This document shows positions 38,501 through 53,500 of a DNA stretch of 56,286 nucleotides, piece by piece. The position numbers were made by a program, and so were the translations under genes. Origin of the DNA: Branchiostoma floridae (Eukaryota; Chordata; Leptocardii; Amphioxiformes; Branchiostomatidae); the NCBI RefSeq assembly GCF_000003815.2, contig NC_049979.1, forward strand, positions 33,834,479-33,890,764, written 5' to 3'. A model generated the notes under the pieces. That model did no database searches. It was not told where the DNA came from and saw only the letters and a list, made by a program, of their open reading frames with translations. Positions within the stretch are counted from its first letter, which is position 1; every line of letters starts with the position of its first letter.

Positions 38501-41500
38501 CTGTGAAGTAGACGTTTACGCTTCCCACCATTTCTACATCCATGTTGAACACAGGTTTCGCTCACGGTGTTTGGCCTCCAAAACGAGAGCGAGCCTTTCA
38601 CCCTGCGTGACGACCGACGGCTGCTTTTTGGAGGGGGCAGCATGGATTCTTTCCTCGTGTCCTCTGAAGAGTGGCTCGGACCGCTCACACACGTCCACGT
38701 CTGGCACAACAACACCGGCCCCAGCGCTGGATGGTCAGCTTTATTTTATTTGTTTACCTTTACCAGTATCCGTGACCTGTTTTCAAATTACTGAACAGAG
38801 ACTCAAGAAATATAAATTTAAAGTAGAGGTACAACAGACTAGCCTGGGTACCATCCGTATTATACCGGGTTCCTTGCACTCGCTACCTAAAAAATAGTTT
38901 TTTTAAGGTAGCGAGTTTAAGGAGCCCGGCAGAATACGGATGGTACCCAGGCTAACAACAGACCACACAGAAACTAATAGTGTAAATAGCTAACACTAAA
39001 TACAATTGTACCAGACAAGCTCCATCTTAAGATTGGAATTCCGTTTTTCCCATTTTGAAATGTGCTAATATTTTCAATATAAAAGCACTTGGTGCAAAGT
39101 CTTTACATATGATTGACAAGTATGATGCACAGTTGTGAAATATGATAATAACTTTCATGAATATTCATTTTGAAAATTTTCTTCCTGCAGGAATTCCTGC
39201 AGGAATTCCTGCAGGAAGCGTTTTTCCTGCAGGAATTCCTGCAGGAAGCGTTTTTCCTGCAGGAATGCTGCAGGCATTCCTGCAGAAATTCCTGCAGGAG
39301 AAAGGTAAATTCCTGCAGGAAGAATGTTTCCTGCAGGAATTTCTGCAGGAATGGCCTTATAATTCATATCTAAATCAATGACACTAAGATAGGAGTGCTA
39401 CACACCGGCAAAAAAGTATGCAACAAACGTTTTAGTAGTAGTTTCTCCTATTCATGCAACTTTTTCAACATATACATTTACATTTTGTACTACAGTTAAA
39501 TGTAGAGTATAATCACACCCCGCGCAACATTTCTTCCCCCAGTTCAACCTGTATGACCTCACAAGCGCCATGTTCTTGTTGACTGTCGACGCATCAAAAG
39601 CCAGCCAATTTCTCAACAGTTATCATATATAATATCAATGTCACTAAATCCTTCAAAATTATGAGGTAGTCTGGCAACATTTTGGGAGCACGACGTGTGC
39701 CCGACTCGGGGTGGTCGTGGTCGCAAGTTTGAGTTTAATCCGATTAAATGTGAACGCATTTTTTTAATCCAACAGAAAGCTTTAATCGGATTCCTCATTT
39801 AACTCACTTGTATTTTTTCATTTGAATGGGGTCCAAGTTGCCCATGACATGTTCAACAGTTGTGCCGACAGAGCCATTACGGCTGTTCACACATGGGTGT
39901 TTTCATCAAATGAAAACTGCTCTATTCGAATGCTCCTTCCATGCATGCAATGATATCTTGTAAATGCAGTACCAAGTTGAACGTGGCAAAGAATGAAAGC
40001 TCCTTGGTCAGCAACTTGAGATTTGTTTGATCTGGTTGGTCATATTTTGACCATCATAAGATTAACACTTGAATTTTTGTTCCAGAGAATATTTCATAAA
40101 GTTTAAAATTGGGCCTAAGAAAGCCAGGGGCTTGCTTCCTCTTGTTGAAAATTCAAGTAAGTATGCGCTATTGTAATGCGGGTTCAAAGTAAGGTCAGCT
40201 ATTGTTCTATAGATATGCAAAGGATGCTGGTGTCCAATTATCAATTATCAAAGGACTAATTATTCCCCAGGTCCAAACATCCTGGCTACCTGTAGTGCTG
40301 AGGACCTAAGGCCTTCAGAAAGAATCCTGGAACTTGGGGGTACACTATTTCAAGAAATTACAGACTGAAGAATTACAGAATTTCAGAAACCTAAGTTCAC
40401 TTTTACACTAATCTATTTAAATATGAAATGGTTAAACCTAAAGGGTAAATCAAGGTTGTCTTTCTCAATTTAAAGGTAAACTATGAATAATTTTTCTTGA
40501 AGTTTTGTGAAAATTTGATGGTAATTGTGGACTCCACTTATAATAAGGTAATAAATAGACTGCTCAAACCAAGGAGGTTTAATATAGGCATCATGGAATG
40601 AAGTCAGCACCTCTGTGCCTAATTTCCAATCCAGCTGTGCCTTGCTCAATTTGCCCTTCAAGCTGCGTTACATTAAACAACTGCTCGCTATCAGACCCCC
40701 TTCTGTCAGTAATGACCATGGTAAAATCAGACCCAAGTGCTCGAAAATAAAAGCTGGACTGCTTCTAGTTGGGGGGGCTACTTTCAAAGTTGGTCATTTG
40801 GTCGTTTGATACCACTGTTGCACAGTGACTATGACTGCTTCCCAAAAAACCTGGTGCAGGATGAAGACCCAAAAAAAGTTTGCTTTTGCCCAACTAGTGT
40901 AACAGTGGGTTCAAGTAGTTCCTACCGTCCTTGCTAAGGAGCTCTGAGCTTTTGTGGCGACAGCGGTAGCGTACTGGATTTGTGATCCGGCTGCTGGTTT
41001 GAAGCCTGGGAGTTGGGATGTTGTTTTTTCTGTTCTACTCGCCCCTCTGGTTGTTTCACTGGTTGCCACACCAGATATCGAACCCTTTCTTGAGTGACAG
41101 ATAAAGCTCCTTGGTTAATAACAAAGGACACAAAATATGCCAGGAAAGGAATATACACCGGTAAGCTTGTACGGGCTAGACGAGTTCGGCTTTTTTTTCG
41201 CCCCCCCCCCCCCAAAAAAAATCGCCAAGCTTCCCAGATAGGTCGGTGAAGGAGCCGAACTCGTCTAGCCCGTACAAGCTTCCGGTGTATATTCCTTTCC
41301 CGGCATATTTTCCTTTCCCGCAATATTCCCGATTAAAAATCGCGAATCGACCCCCCCCCCCCCCCACCGAAAAAAAACCCGCCAAGATTCCCAGAGAGGC
41401 CGGTGAAGGAGGCTACTAGCCTGACTAAAATCGCGCTCCTAGCGGCCGGCCCTATAGTATTGCTGCTGCCCTAGGAGGGGTCATTAACCCCAGCCAGCGC

Positions 41501-44500
41501 TAGATTGTGTAAACACAGGCTACTCAGCCTAAGGTGCATGCAAAAATGACTTTCAAGCCCTGTGATGCAAAAAAAAACAAGACAGTTTTAAACAGTTTGT
41601 ATTTTGCCTTATGATGCAAACTGGTACCAAGGCTAAAACCAGTTCAGTTCAGAAAAAGGGATGCATGGTAATGTGACCTTTCCCACTGACACAGAAGAGG
41701 GTCTGCATGGGGGGTTCTTGGTAACGCTTAACGGTGAATTCAGGAGGCCCGGTAATGCTTAACAGTAAATTCAGAAGGTCCGGTAACGCTTAACGGTAAA
41801 TTCAGGAGGGGTTACAAAGCATGACAGTAAACATTGACGTTCGTTCCTCTTTGTACGGCGCTAAACTAGGTTACCTCGATGGTTGAAAATATCAGACTAA
41901 TGGCATTGTGAGAAGGAAAAGGTGCCCAGAGCCCGGAGGAATGACAGGGACAATGTCTGCTGTGTCTATGACGTTTGCTTCCCTGGGTCAGTGCTCCCAC
42001 CAGAGGCGGCAACAGCAAGTTTCTTGTAGGCTGGGGGGGACTATTGCTGACAAAATTTTCAGCACATGGTGACATGGAGCGCCGAAGGCGCAACGCATCG
42101 TATGGGGGTAGGGGGTATGCTCCCTGGGAAATTTTTTAAAATCATGGCCCTCTGAAATGCTATTTCCTGCATTTTCCGGCAAATTTTGCTGACAGAATAA
42201 TGAAATTTTCATCAAAATTACACATGGTTGTAGCAATTGACCTCCGGCCTCCGACATATTTTTACCATTTCAAGCTCGGACGGCACGAGAAATTGCCAGA
42301 CAAGTCCGGGGAAATTTAAAAGTCTGGACCGTCTGAAACGCCGTTTACTGCATTTTGAAGGACAAATTTTGCTGGCCAACGAAGGTAAATCAAATGACAT
42401 TTTATTAAAGAGAAAATTTTTTGGGCCAACGCCCCTGAAACATGTTTTCGCCAGGTCGTCGTGAGCACCAAAGCCACAAGCCGTTGCAAGGGAGGTCTGG
42501 AGAAACCTCATTTTCTGCATTCAATGAGAAAATTTTGCCGGAAACTATGCTAAGTTGGACACTGAAATCTGTTTGAGTGAAAAGGTTTTTTGGGAGGGGG
42601 AGGGGCGACGCTTCCGCAACATATTTTTACCCGAAGCGGCCGGGAGGCTCGGAGAAATTTTGAAATCTGGACCCTTTGAAACACCATTTCCTGCATTTTC
42701 AGGGGCTCTATCTGGCATTTGACTTCGTGGGTATAACTTGTTACGAAGAATTTCTTGGTAATGCTTAACGGTGAATTCGGGATAACAAGTAACGATTAAC
42801 GTGGAATTAAAACGACCAATACGCTTCACGAAGAATATACCGATAACGCTTAACGGTGAATTAGAGTGGGTCGGTAACGATTAACGGTAAATTAAAATGG
42901 CTCGTAACACTTAACGGAAAAAGGCATGCAGGCCCTCACAGAAGTGCAACGTCCTTCACAACCTTACACTTCTGAAACACAAGAGAAAAATTTGTGCCTG
43001 GCTCCCAGGATTTTAACCTGGGCCCGCCAGCTCATGAACCCGACACATTTACCACTCAAGCTAAAAGTTGACAGAACAGACTAATTAGACTAGTCAGTTG
43101 GTGTCCTCCGAACCCTACTGTGTCATTTGCACTGTGCTTCTTTGTCTATCATGATCAGAATCTCCAAGCGGATCTTGCAGGCTGACAACTTATGCAACCG
43201 TAAGAAGCTACATTCTTTCATGGCCTTTCAAGTGCCTTCAAACACATCCTGTTTCAAAAAAATTTTTGATTCAGAAACATGGCCTAAATATAAGATTATT
43301 ATCTAAAAACTTTTATTTTCCTGGGTGACGCCACAAAGTATGACGTCACATACCTGGATGTAACCTGGATCCAAGCTTCAATGGTATATAATATTATATT
43401 ATATTATGTAAAGTGAGAGGTTGGCTAAAGTGCAATGCAGAGCACTACCTAATTTACCATTTTTCTGAATTCTAAGATTTCCATTAGTTGGCAGTTCAAA
43501 ACAAAAGTGTTGAGCCAGATCAAGGAGGTTGAAAGAGGGCCAGATCAAGTTGGTGAGATCAAGGAGCTTTTATTACTCCTTAATTTGCCGATCTGGTTTA
43601 ACCATTCGAATCCTGTAATCTATCCCAGAAGTGAATTTTCAGGTTTCTGCAATTTTGAAATTCTTCTAGTTCTAATCTGGCTCAAAAGCAGTTCAGTATA
43701 GAAATATCTCAGCAAGAAGCAACCTCCTTGATCTCAGGGAGGTGTTCTGAATCTTTCCATCCAGTGCTTTGGGACAGTCCCTGTGGGACTTGCTAATTCA
43801 ACTTGCTAATTGGGAAGCATGCCTTAACAATAACTGACCTCCTTTGAACCTGCATAACAATGTGCATAATTACCAAAAAGAGGAAAGTGAGTGCCTTATA
43901 TACAGGCCCATGTAATAGGATTTGGAAACTACAAATAATCTCTGGAACAAACTTTTGCCTGTTGTTTCTATATAATGAATCAATGACCTTGATTGTACAT
44001 TTGTGCTCAAACAAGCTAAGTACAGATTGTAGCGCTAGTGATAATGTACAATTTTGATTAAAAAAAAGGTATCTTATCACCTCTACAAATACTATATACA
44101 TTCCAGTATTTACAAGTTCAACTTCTTCTCACCTCTTAAAACAGTTATAAATATAAGTACAGATGGAATCAATAATGTATGGTTGATCTAATTGCATGAG
44201 AAATATGAATTTTTTTCCGTGGTATTCAAGTATTGGAAATAGGGAACACATCTTGTATATTTTCAAAGATGACGTTTCTTTTGTTGTTGTATAAAGTACA
44301 GTAAACAATAAAGTGACACTCATCCTCTATCTTATTCAAGTTACAGTATTGGCAAATTCTTTGTTCCAGAGGAATGCGGTTATGTCGGCCTTCTGGCTTA
44401 TAATGAATCATACTGGTAAACAGCTTCATAGCGGGCTTCAAGTTTATTAATAGTCAAAAAGATAATGGTTCTTTGGACCAGATAAAGCCCAGGTTATCAA

Positions 44501-47500
44501 TAAGTTTGGTTATCAAAAAGTTTGTTGTTATTTTGTGGGCCTTTCTGCTTTTCAACGCCTGGCTCTATAGTACAAAAATTGCTTGTATTTGCAAGATACT
44601 CCAGGACCCCAAATTTTACATATCAATACCCTCCGTGTTGGCAAACTTTCCTGGTTGATTTTGAAGAGTAGAAGGCCTGTGGTATATATTTTGATGTGAT
44701 ACTGATAGCCATTCTGGAATGGTAGCTTTATTCTGGCTATCAGTATCAGCCTTCAAACCCATCATCAGGAACTTTTAGTCTGAAACCAAGATAAAAGCCC
44801 CTTGCTTAAACAAGAGACCTAAGGTAGCCAAGACAAGAGTAAAAGATTACCAATTGAAAGGCAAATAGTAAAAAATTATATCTATTCCAAGGTTGCTGTA
44901 AAACCTAGGTTAGGTCAGTGAGATCAGAGAATTCTAAACTCCTTGGTGATCTACAAGGTAGTTAAACCTCTTTGGGTAAACTTTAGTCTTCTATGCAGTG
45001 TTAAATACTGACCTGTTCTATACACCAGTGGAGGCACTGAATAAGGCAGCTACCATTCACTTCAGTCTCTAATTACCTGTCATTATAAATCAATACACGC
45101 ATTGTTGTTGCTGGCTTTAAACACCTTCATGTAGGTGCAAAGGAGATTATATAATGACTTCTCTAAAGATAGGTGAGAAAGGGGAGGGGAGGTGATAATA
45201 TCACACTCTTGTGATAAAAAGGCCTTTGTCCCAATCTCAAGGATTTTAGAGCATGTAAAGAGTTCCAGATGAGGACAGGGTGTTGTTCTGATTGATCAAT
45301 GTTCTGTGATCTGATCTGATCTGGTGACGGTTGATTATTATTTTCTATTGGGCACTTAGAACTTCATTAAATACAGCTGTCCAGTAGGTATCAAAAACCT
45401 AATAAATAAGATTCATTTAGCACCAGTGTTTAATGAATTTCTAGGTGTCCACGCACCCGGCTCGGGACACTTCTAATATTGTGTTACAGTGTCATAACTA
45501 ACATAAAATATGACTGGTGAATGCCACCTGGCTATATGCTAATAAAGGATCAATGTTTTACCCTGAGGGGTGCATCATGAGATAAAGCCGCCAGTGGTTG
45601 GTTTCTATAACCCAAACACCAGCTATCAGCATGGCAAACAAGGCGGTTCATGTCATCTACTTTTCCACCAACTGAATGTATCATTTGATTTACTACAGTT
45701 TAGAATTCAGTAAATAGTTACTGGAAGTTCCGAAAATAATTTCATCAGGTTGGCACTGATAATAGGATAAAGGTTTTTACACAACATGTAACTAAAAGTA
45801 CTGTACTTTCATTGTACAGTACTTTTCTTATGGACTCCAATGATTATCCTATTAGGGCACCCTACCCTTACAGTACATGTGCAATTTACAATAATTGAAT
45901 TTATACTTTTAAGGGAAGCTTAGGCCTGTCATGAAATTTATGAATTTTGTGTTTATGTTCCTGACTTGCACCTACATGTACAATCAAATTGGCTTAGATA
46001 CTAATAAACCCTAAGTGGTGATGTTAAAGAATTAAAGAAAAAAATGAAAGAAGTAACCATGCCCAAGCTTCTGTACTTCTGAAAAATATGAGTAGCCACT
46101 GAAGGAAATGCATTTTCTTGAAGTGAAGTTCATTCATAGGTCAGTTATTTCTAATGCCAGGCATCTCCAGCAACAGTCAATAAAACTAGGAAAACAAAAC
46201 AATAAAAAATGCCTCCATTATATATCTGTTTTATATACATAGTTAAAGTCAAGTCTGAAACATCTAATGAAATCTAATGCATTGTTTAACAGTTTCAAAA
46301 CAAAATTAAATGCATAAAGAATGCTTCCTGTCATTGTCAAGGCCATTCCTGCAGAAATTCCTGCAGGAAACATTCTTCCTGCAGGAATTTACCTTTCTCT
46401 TGCAGGAATTTCTGCAGGAATGCCTGCAGCATTCCTGCAGAAAAAACGCTTCCTGCAGGAATTCCTGCAGGAATTCCTGCAGGAAGAAAATTTTCAAAAT
46501 GAATATTCATGAAAGTTATTATCATATTTCACAACTGTACATCATACTTGTCAATCATATGTAAAGACTTTGCACCAAGTGCTTTTATATTGAAAATATT
46601 AGCACATTTCAAAATGGGAAAAACGGAATTCCAATCTTAAGATGGAGCTTCTTGGACTCAATTCATCTTTACATTTAGTCTGTCAATGAGGAGGGAAGGC
46701 AGTTTTTTTTGTTTTGACAGAATTTGTAAACTCTATAAAATGCAGCCTTCTGTTTTGAAAGAATTTTCATTCAACATGTTAACTTTGAAAACAATTAGAC
46801 ACAGATTGATTATTGATCATTGCAGTGATATGCATACAAAACTGTACTTTTCGAGCAAGCACATATAAACACAAGATGGTCATGATAATGACTCTTATGA
46901 TCCATTTCATATGAGTCATTTATTTAGAATCTTGCCACAAACCTTTATTGACAGTATTTTGTGTTAACTGAGAAGCACAATTTATTTCTTGTACCTAAAA
47001 GGCTAAAAAGATAAGAATTCAAAGTCTTTTGAATTTTTTTTTGCTTTTCTAATAAGGGGGACTTGAGATTTAGAGAAGTCACAAGGTTTCAAAGTTTTCA
47101 ACTAGAAAGTTCTTAATTATTCTAATGGTTGCAGGTACCTGAGTAAGGTGGTGATCCAACATGTACGTTCAGGAAGGGTGGACTACTTCATCTGCAACAA
47201 GTATGGAGTATTTACTTCTATGACTGTATTACAAAAAATAACTGTATTTGATATGGACTTGCCTCTTGAAAAGGTAACTTTTGTGTGGAGAATCCCTCAT
47301 CATTTGTGACATAAAATCATTTATAATTCTAATATTCTGAGTAGGATTCACACACAATTAATTCTCTAAGAGCAAAAAACCTCTCTCCATGATTTGTGAC
47401 TTTATAAATCTGCATTTCAATCTCCCAGATGACAATGAGTGAAAGTGATTCTCCTGTTTGTACCTTTCTTACAGGTGGCTCGCTCTGGATGAAGATGACG

Positions 47501-50500
47501 GCAGAATCGACCGCATGGTCTTTGTAGCCTCCCCAGAGGAGATGGCAGACCGGTCCAACCTGATCAGTGAAAGAGTCACAAAGTAAGATGACAAAAAAAT
47601 TCAATTCAAAAGTTTTATGCACAACAAGCATTTATATATTATAAGGGAGGCATCATGGCCATCCAGGAGTTATTCTATTCATCCACATACAGGTCATGAC
47701 ACGGTACTGCTAAAGTTCAGTTAGGATATGACAGTGATTTTCTGTATGTAGTTAATAATCCACTCCACGAGCATGTTAAGACCCACCATACCTTTTCCTT
47801 ATACAATCTATAATAAAAGGAGGCATCCTTCTGATAGTGAGTGCATGGTGAAGCCTATCGATCCTGTCGTATGCAGCTAATGTGTTGTACTAATACTGTA
47901 CAAAATCGTCATGTCATGCCCTGAGGCTGATTACACATTATACAAAACAATCGCTCAGAAAAAACACACAAGATTACATCATGACACCTACTCAGATGTC
48001 AATTTTTCTGAAATCTCAGAGACTTCCATGACGACCACCTGCTCTACTCCGTGGTTGGCCGCCCCGCCCGCAGCCCCTTCACGCGTGCCCAGCGCCTGGC
48101 GTGCTGCATGTCCACCGTTTACTCCGCCATGCTCGCCAACATCATGTTCTTTGGGCAGGGAGACAAATTCGACCCCCCAGAGCCCATCCGGATCATGGGA
48201 GTGGAAATAGAGCCTCCGATCTCCCTACCAGAGGTAAGTGTATACTGTGAGTCACCCGGCCATTGGTATACAGTCAGACCTGTAAAAGTAACCACCTCAG
48301 AGTCTTAGGTAGAGGACCACACCAGTCATTGATTATACAGTAAAACCTTTACAAGTGACCACCTCTACTTAAGGACCACCGGGCCATCATATACATTTGT
48401 ACAGTCAAATTACAAGTGACCACCTCTACATGAGGGCCACCTGGCCAATTCATATACAGTCAAACCAGTCCTTTATTAGTGACAACCTGACTACATAAGA
48501 ATCAGCCAGCCATTGATATACCGTCAAACATGTATATAGTGATCATCTCTACCTAAGGACCACCTGGTTTTGTACAATTATTGTCCCGTTGTCTTTCTCA
48601 GATCATGATTGCCATAGAGAGTGCGGTCATCGTCTTTCCCATCAACGCCCTGATTGTACTGCTCTACAGGAACGCTGCTCCCAAACCAAGCAGCGCACCA
48701 GCAAGAAGACTTGCTGATACAAAAGGTACATTATTTAGATGATAAATGATGATGTCATACATACTGGGCGTGCAAAAGTTAGTTAACTCTTTAGATGATT
48801 TGGTAAATTCAAAGGGGGGTAATGCTAAAGGAGACAACTTCTCCATTAGGATGAAAAGCTAAATTTGTTAAACTTTTCAACTCAAACTGCTCCTTTCAGA
48901 TGCCAAGCCCCAGGACACTGGAAAGGGAAGAGGATGCCATCTGCCTTGGTGGACATCAACAGTTGGTGAGTACACAAACATCACTGCTCTCAGATTGGGG
49001 AAAGTTTAGTCTACACCTATCAATTATTGTTTTATTGTATTATGGTTTTATTACATTTTTTCTAGCAAAATTTGAGCAAGACATGTACAGTAGATGAAAT
49101 TAAGGGAGGGATCGGAGGACAGTACTAAGAGAATGTTCACTCAGACCATGCCTGTAACTGCAAACTAGTAAATGATTAAAAAAAGAATATTGTACCTTTC
49201 CGGCTCTATTTTCATCTTGATATACATTGTATTCCAGCACATTTACAGATTAAGTTGATCTGGCCTTGGGACTACACATATTTTTACTTTTGATTCAGTA
49301 AGAACAGTCATATTCACACTATACCAACTAATTAGATTTGGTTGATTCCTGAACTCTTGGAATGTTTTCAGCCGGACTGCTGGCATTTGCCGTCAGCTTT
49401 GTTGCAGCGTTCTTCACGGTCCTGTACACCCTTAGCTTCGGCCGTGACAAGGCGGAGGCGTGGTTAACCACCTTCCTCGCATCATTTATAACAGACATGA
49501 TCCTGATCCAGCCAGTCAAGGTGCTGGTTGCAGCTGTCGTCCTCGGGCTACTCATCCGGGTAAGGATTTTGAATGTTTTTTGCTTGTTGGTCTTACATAA
49601 AGCCACACTAACTTATGGATGGCATTCACGCAGCATTGGTTTTTGCATGTTCTAAAAAAAACAGAGGCCACATGTGATCCAATAGTAGTTAAAGGGGGCA
49701 CTTGGTCTGGGCACGGGGGCCACAGTACTTTTGTTCCTGAGATTCTTTAAACAAGAATGGCAATGCATGAAAACATTACTGAAATGGTGTCAGTTATCAG
49801 AGTCTTACAGTTTAACTTGAGGTGTACAAGAGACAAACCAAGCCTGGGAAAGAATGGACTGGATGTTACTTACTGAGGTCCTGTGGTTATAAGCAGCATT
49901 ATTGTGTAACAGTTGGACTTTTTTAAATTCACCCTTACGCATTACTTTTGGGGTCTTCAGAAGATGTCAGTTTAGCCTAACTAGTCAAGCTAATTTTGCA
50001 CGAAGAGTAAAGCTGCAAAAGACTGATCTGTAAGGTTCGATCTGTCATTTTTCTGTTGCTATTTTCCTGCAAAATCTAGGAATGGAGTCGTGGCCTTACA
50101 ATGTACAATGTCGTGTATTATTAGTCTTTTGACACGTTTGTGTGTTTGTCTCAGAAACCTACAACAGAGGACGACCCGCCTCCTACAGAACCTACAGGTG
50201 ATGAAGAGTACCTGCAGATTGTGGCTGAACAGGTGAGTTGGTCCTTAGATTTTGACTGAACAGGTGAGTCATATCTTCAACTATTTGCTCATCATTAAGG
50301 CAATCATTGATGACCCAAAATGCATGTCACTTACGACTTAGTGTTGGACATTGTACTGGTATCATCTCTTCCGAAAATAGTTTTCTCAGCTTGGCAGAAT
50401 ATAGGATGAAGGAGAATTCTATTTACACAACCGGTGGGTCACATTGCTTACGTTTTGATGTCTCTCAGATACCTGCAATCTGAGAGCTTTTAACTGGAGT

Positions 50501-53500
50501 TCTGCTTCTCACCGCTATATGTAGCCAATGTAATTGGCACTTTTGCATCGGATACATATCTTAAAAGATACTTGTTGGGATGGACATGCTTTTCTGGGTT
50601 GGAGTAAGGGACTCACTGGTTGGTACTAGGGGTGGGTAATTATAACCAGTACATAAAATTCAGGTACAGGTGTGGCACAGGCCCACAGGGTCCGGACCTG
50701 AACCTGGACCGAATTGTGAAAACCTGTGAATTGGTGATACTCAAAAACTATGGTCCATTTCACTAGAAAGGAATCTATTTGGTGGAGTATCCTATCTTCA
50801 TTATCCATTCTATCTGCCTCTGTTAAGTTTGACTGTAGAACTCTCCTCTACTTTGCTCTTCTTGCTTGGTCCAGTAGCTTAGCTCCCAAACATGTGAGCG
50901 CCTGTTACCATAGTGCCAGTATGATCTATAATTCAATTTTCTAATCGGTTCAAAGTCTGTTCCACTAAATATTTTTAGGTCCAGTTTTTCTGAACCGGTC
51001 CAACAAGAAAAAACAGTTTTGTACCCTTAGTTGGTACTGTATGTGTACAAAACTATTTGTCCATTTCTAGCCTGCTGCTGAAGTGTCAGCTACCGGAGGC
51101 CCCCTCCATGGTGATGACCTTGCCAGAGACAGAGCTCACCGCATCAGGAGGAAGATGTGGCGTCGTACGCTCCAGGAGATCGTGATTTACGGCACGTTCC
51201 TGTCCGTCCTGATGGTGATGTCCTACACCGAGAGGAGCAACTTGGCCTTCCACATGGACAACTCTGTCAGGAGAGCTCTGGAAGGTGGTGACTCATTCTC
51301 AAAGGTTGGTTATTATATAAATTGATATATAAAGATTTATGGCATTAGAGATGAAATAGAATTATGACTGTCACATTTCACTCTAATTTTGAAGTCTTAA
51401 AGTCCCTGATATTGCATTGTAGGTTTATGTCTCTTAGTGTGCTTTTTATATTGGGCCAGAACAAATGCCAAATTCTTTTTGGACCACAAGAATCACATTT
51501 TTTCAACAGTTTGGTAGGCAAAGTGTCATTTTCATCAATTACAACCAATGTTACAGAGCTGCCATTGGTTGGTACTGTACCTAGCTACCTGCACGCTCAT
51601 ACCAGGTACTGGCCACTTACTCCAGTCCTACGGCTTATTTGCCAGGCTCTGTATTCTTGGCTAACTATTTCTACTTCCTGTAGTTTCTGAAGTGGTCATC
51701 TATTGTTGGTCCCCAGATATCTGATCCTGCGTCCTACTGGACGTGGCTGGAGCAGGACGTCCTGCCTGCTGTCCACAGTCCAGCCTGGTACAACGGGAGG
51801 TCATGTGAGGACAGCCTGACTCTACCCGAGCACCTAACCCACGTCATGTCCCCCTTACAACTACGACAAGTCCGCATTGGCCAAGGTTAGGTCAAGGAGC
51901 TTTAAGCTCCTTGGTTACGTCAATTTTTGCATACTAAGCTTCACATGCCTCTTCCTTACATGATTTGACTTGAGGATGTAATACATATAAGAACTAGATT
52001 TAGCAGTAAAACAAGATCTATGCATTGCTTGAACTTAGTACATGATTGCATTTTCCTAAGAAAAGAGAGATAGTACTGTCTCCATTTGACAGTTGTAGAA
52101 TGCACATAAGTTCGTGATGAATTAAGGAGGTAGGAGTGTTTGCTGTCATAGTGGTATTAAGTTTGCAATTGTCTGTAGTCATATACTGTACAGTATTGGA
52201 AACTGTGTGCCTTTATGCACAGACAGTCGGACTGGTGAGAAACTGGGCAGGGGGGTCTAAAGACGGAGCAGAGAACACTGACTCGAGTCAGATTCCCTTT
52301 TGGCAGTGCTGGCACAAACATTTTTAACAACTGACACTGATCTAACCATATCTATCCTTTGGACATGTAGCACTCCTTGATTGATTTATCTTCAATGTTC
52401 AAAGACTGTGTCCATGTTTGCTTTAAGCTTTGTTAGTACTTATAGCCTTTGTGAATTTAAGTTTTGTTGTTGTCGTTTTGGACTTATAACCCTTGCGAAG
52501 TTTTTTTTAAAATCTTTTTGTATGTCAAACTTGACTTCTGTACTCTATACAGAGGAAGACTGCACCATTCCTGATGCCATGACTCCCGTCGTGGTCGGTT
52601 GTCTGGACGAGTACTCCACAGGTGAAATGGACACAGGCAGCTACAGCGGCAGCTGGGGAGTGGCAACTAACAACACTGATCATGACAGGAGCACTATCCC
52701 GTCCCCGTGGCACTACACATATGGGGATATCAATAACGGTTAGTCAGTGATGTGATGCTCAATGTACACTTAAAGGATGTGTCACAGCAACCAAAATATC
52801 ATTTTTTTTTATTAAGGAAGCTGGACTAGTAGTGTTAAAATGCATCCACTACTCTTCCTGGAGTCCTCTCTATAAAATACTTACAATAAATGTGTTTGCA
52901 AAACCTTGACTTAATTAACACCTGTCCAACATTTGTATGGTTATTGAAATCAGAGAGATCCCCTCAAAAGCATCCATTGAGTGCTCTGCATAAGATGCCT
53001 TAAATCTAATTTAAAGTAAATCAATGTTAATTTCTGTTAGCTGGTATAGGTACACTGGTACCCAAACTTCATAAATTGTACCTGCACCTGATGTCACATT
53101 ACAACTATGAACACATCAGTATTCACTCAAATCTGTGACATGTAGTAACCAAATGGCATTTAGCAGGTTATTAGCTACATTCATATGGAACACTTCATGT
53201 TCATCTAAACACATTGTAGAGACAAATATCAACTGCAAACCTCACAGGAACTGTAAAACAATTCTTAGATACCTGGTAGTATTCTGAGCAAGAGTATTCT
53301 GAGTGCCGAGTAGTTGTTTCGTCCTATGATCACTCATTAAAATCATGTTATGACTAATAGCACCGTGTCACACACATACATTTTGTACATGTTATTTCAC
53401 CAATATCACCCAGCAAGCCTCCCTAATGTCCATCTCTGCAGGTTTCCTGTATGTTGGGGAGCATGGCGTGTACTCGGGAGGGGGTTACACAGCCACCCTC

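Noticed and set aside
39142-39381. Small proteins of FLQE or PAGI repeats on both strands (also 46306-46564)
   Set aside because: Produced by the CCTGCAGG palindrome array, which is open in several frames.
40955-41025. tRNA-His gene
   Set aside because: Anticodon and B-box regions look tRNA-like, but the acceptor stem does not close and the sequence continues into a SINE body.
42985-43083. tRNA gene on the minus strand
   Set aside because: A- and B-box-like parts but poor acceptor pairing; a SINE head is more likely.
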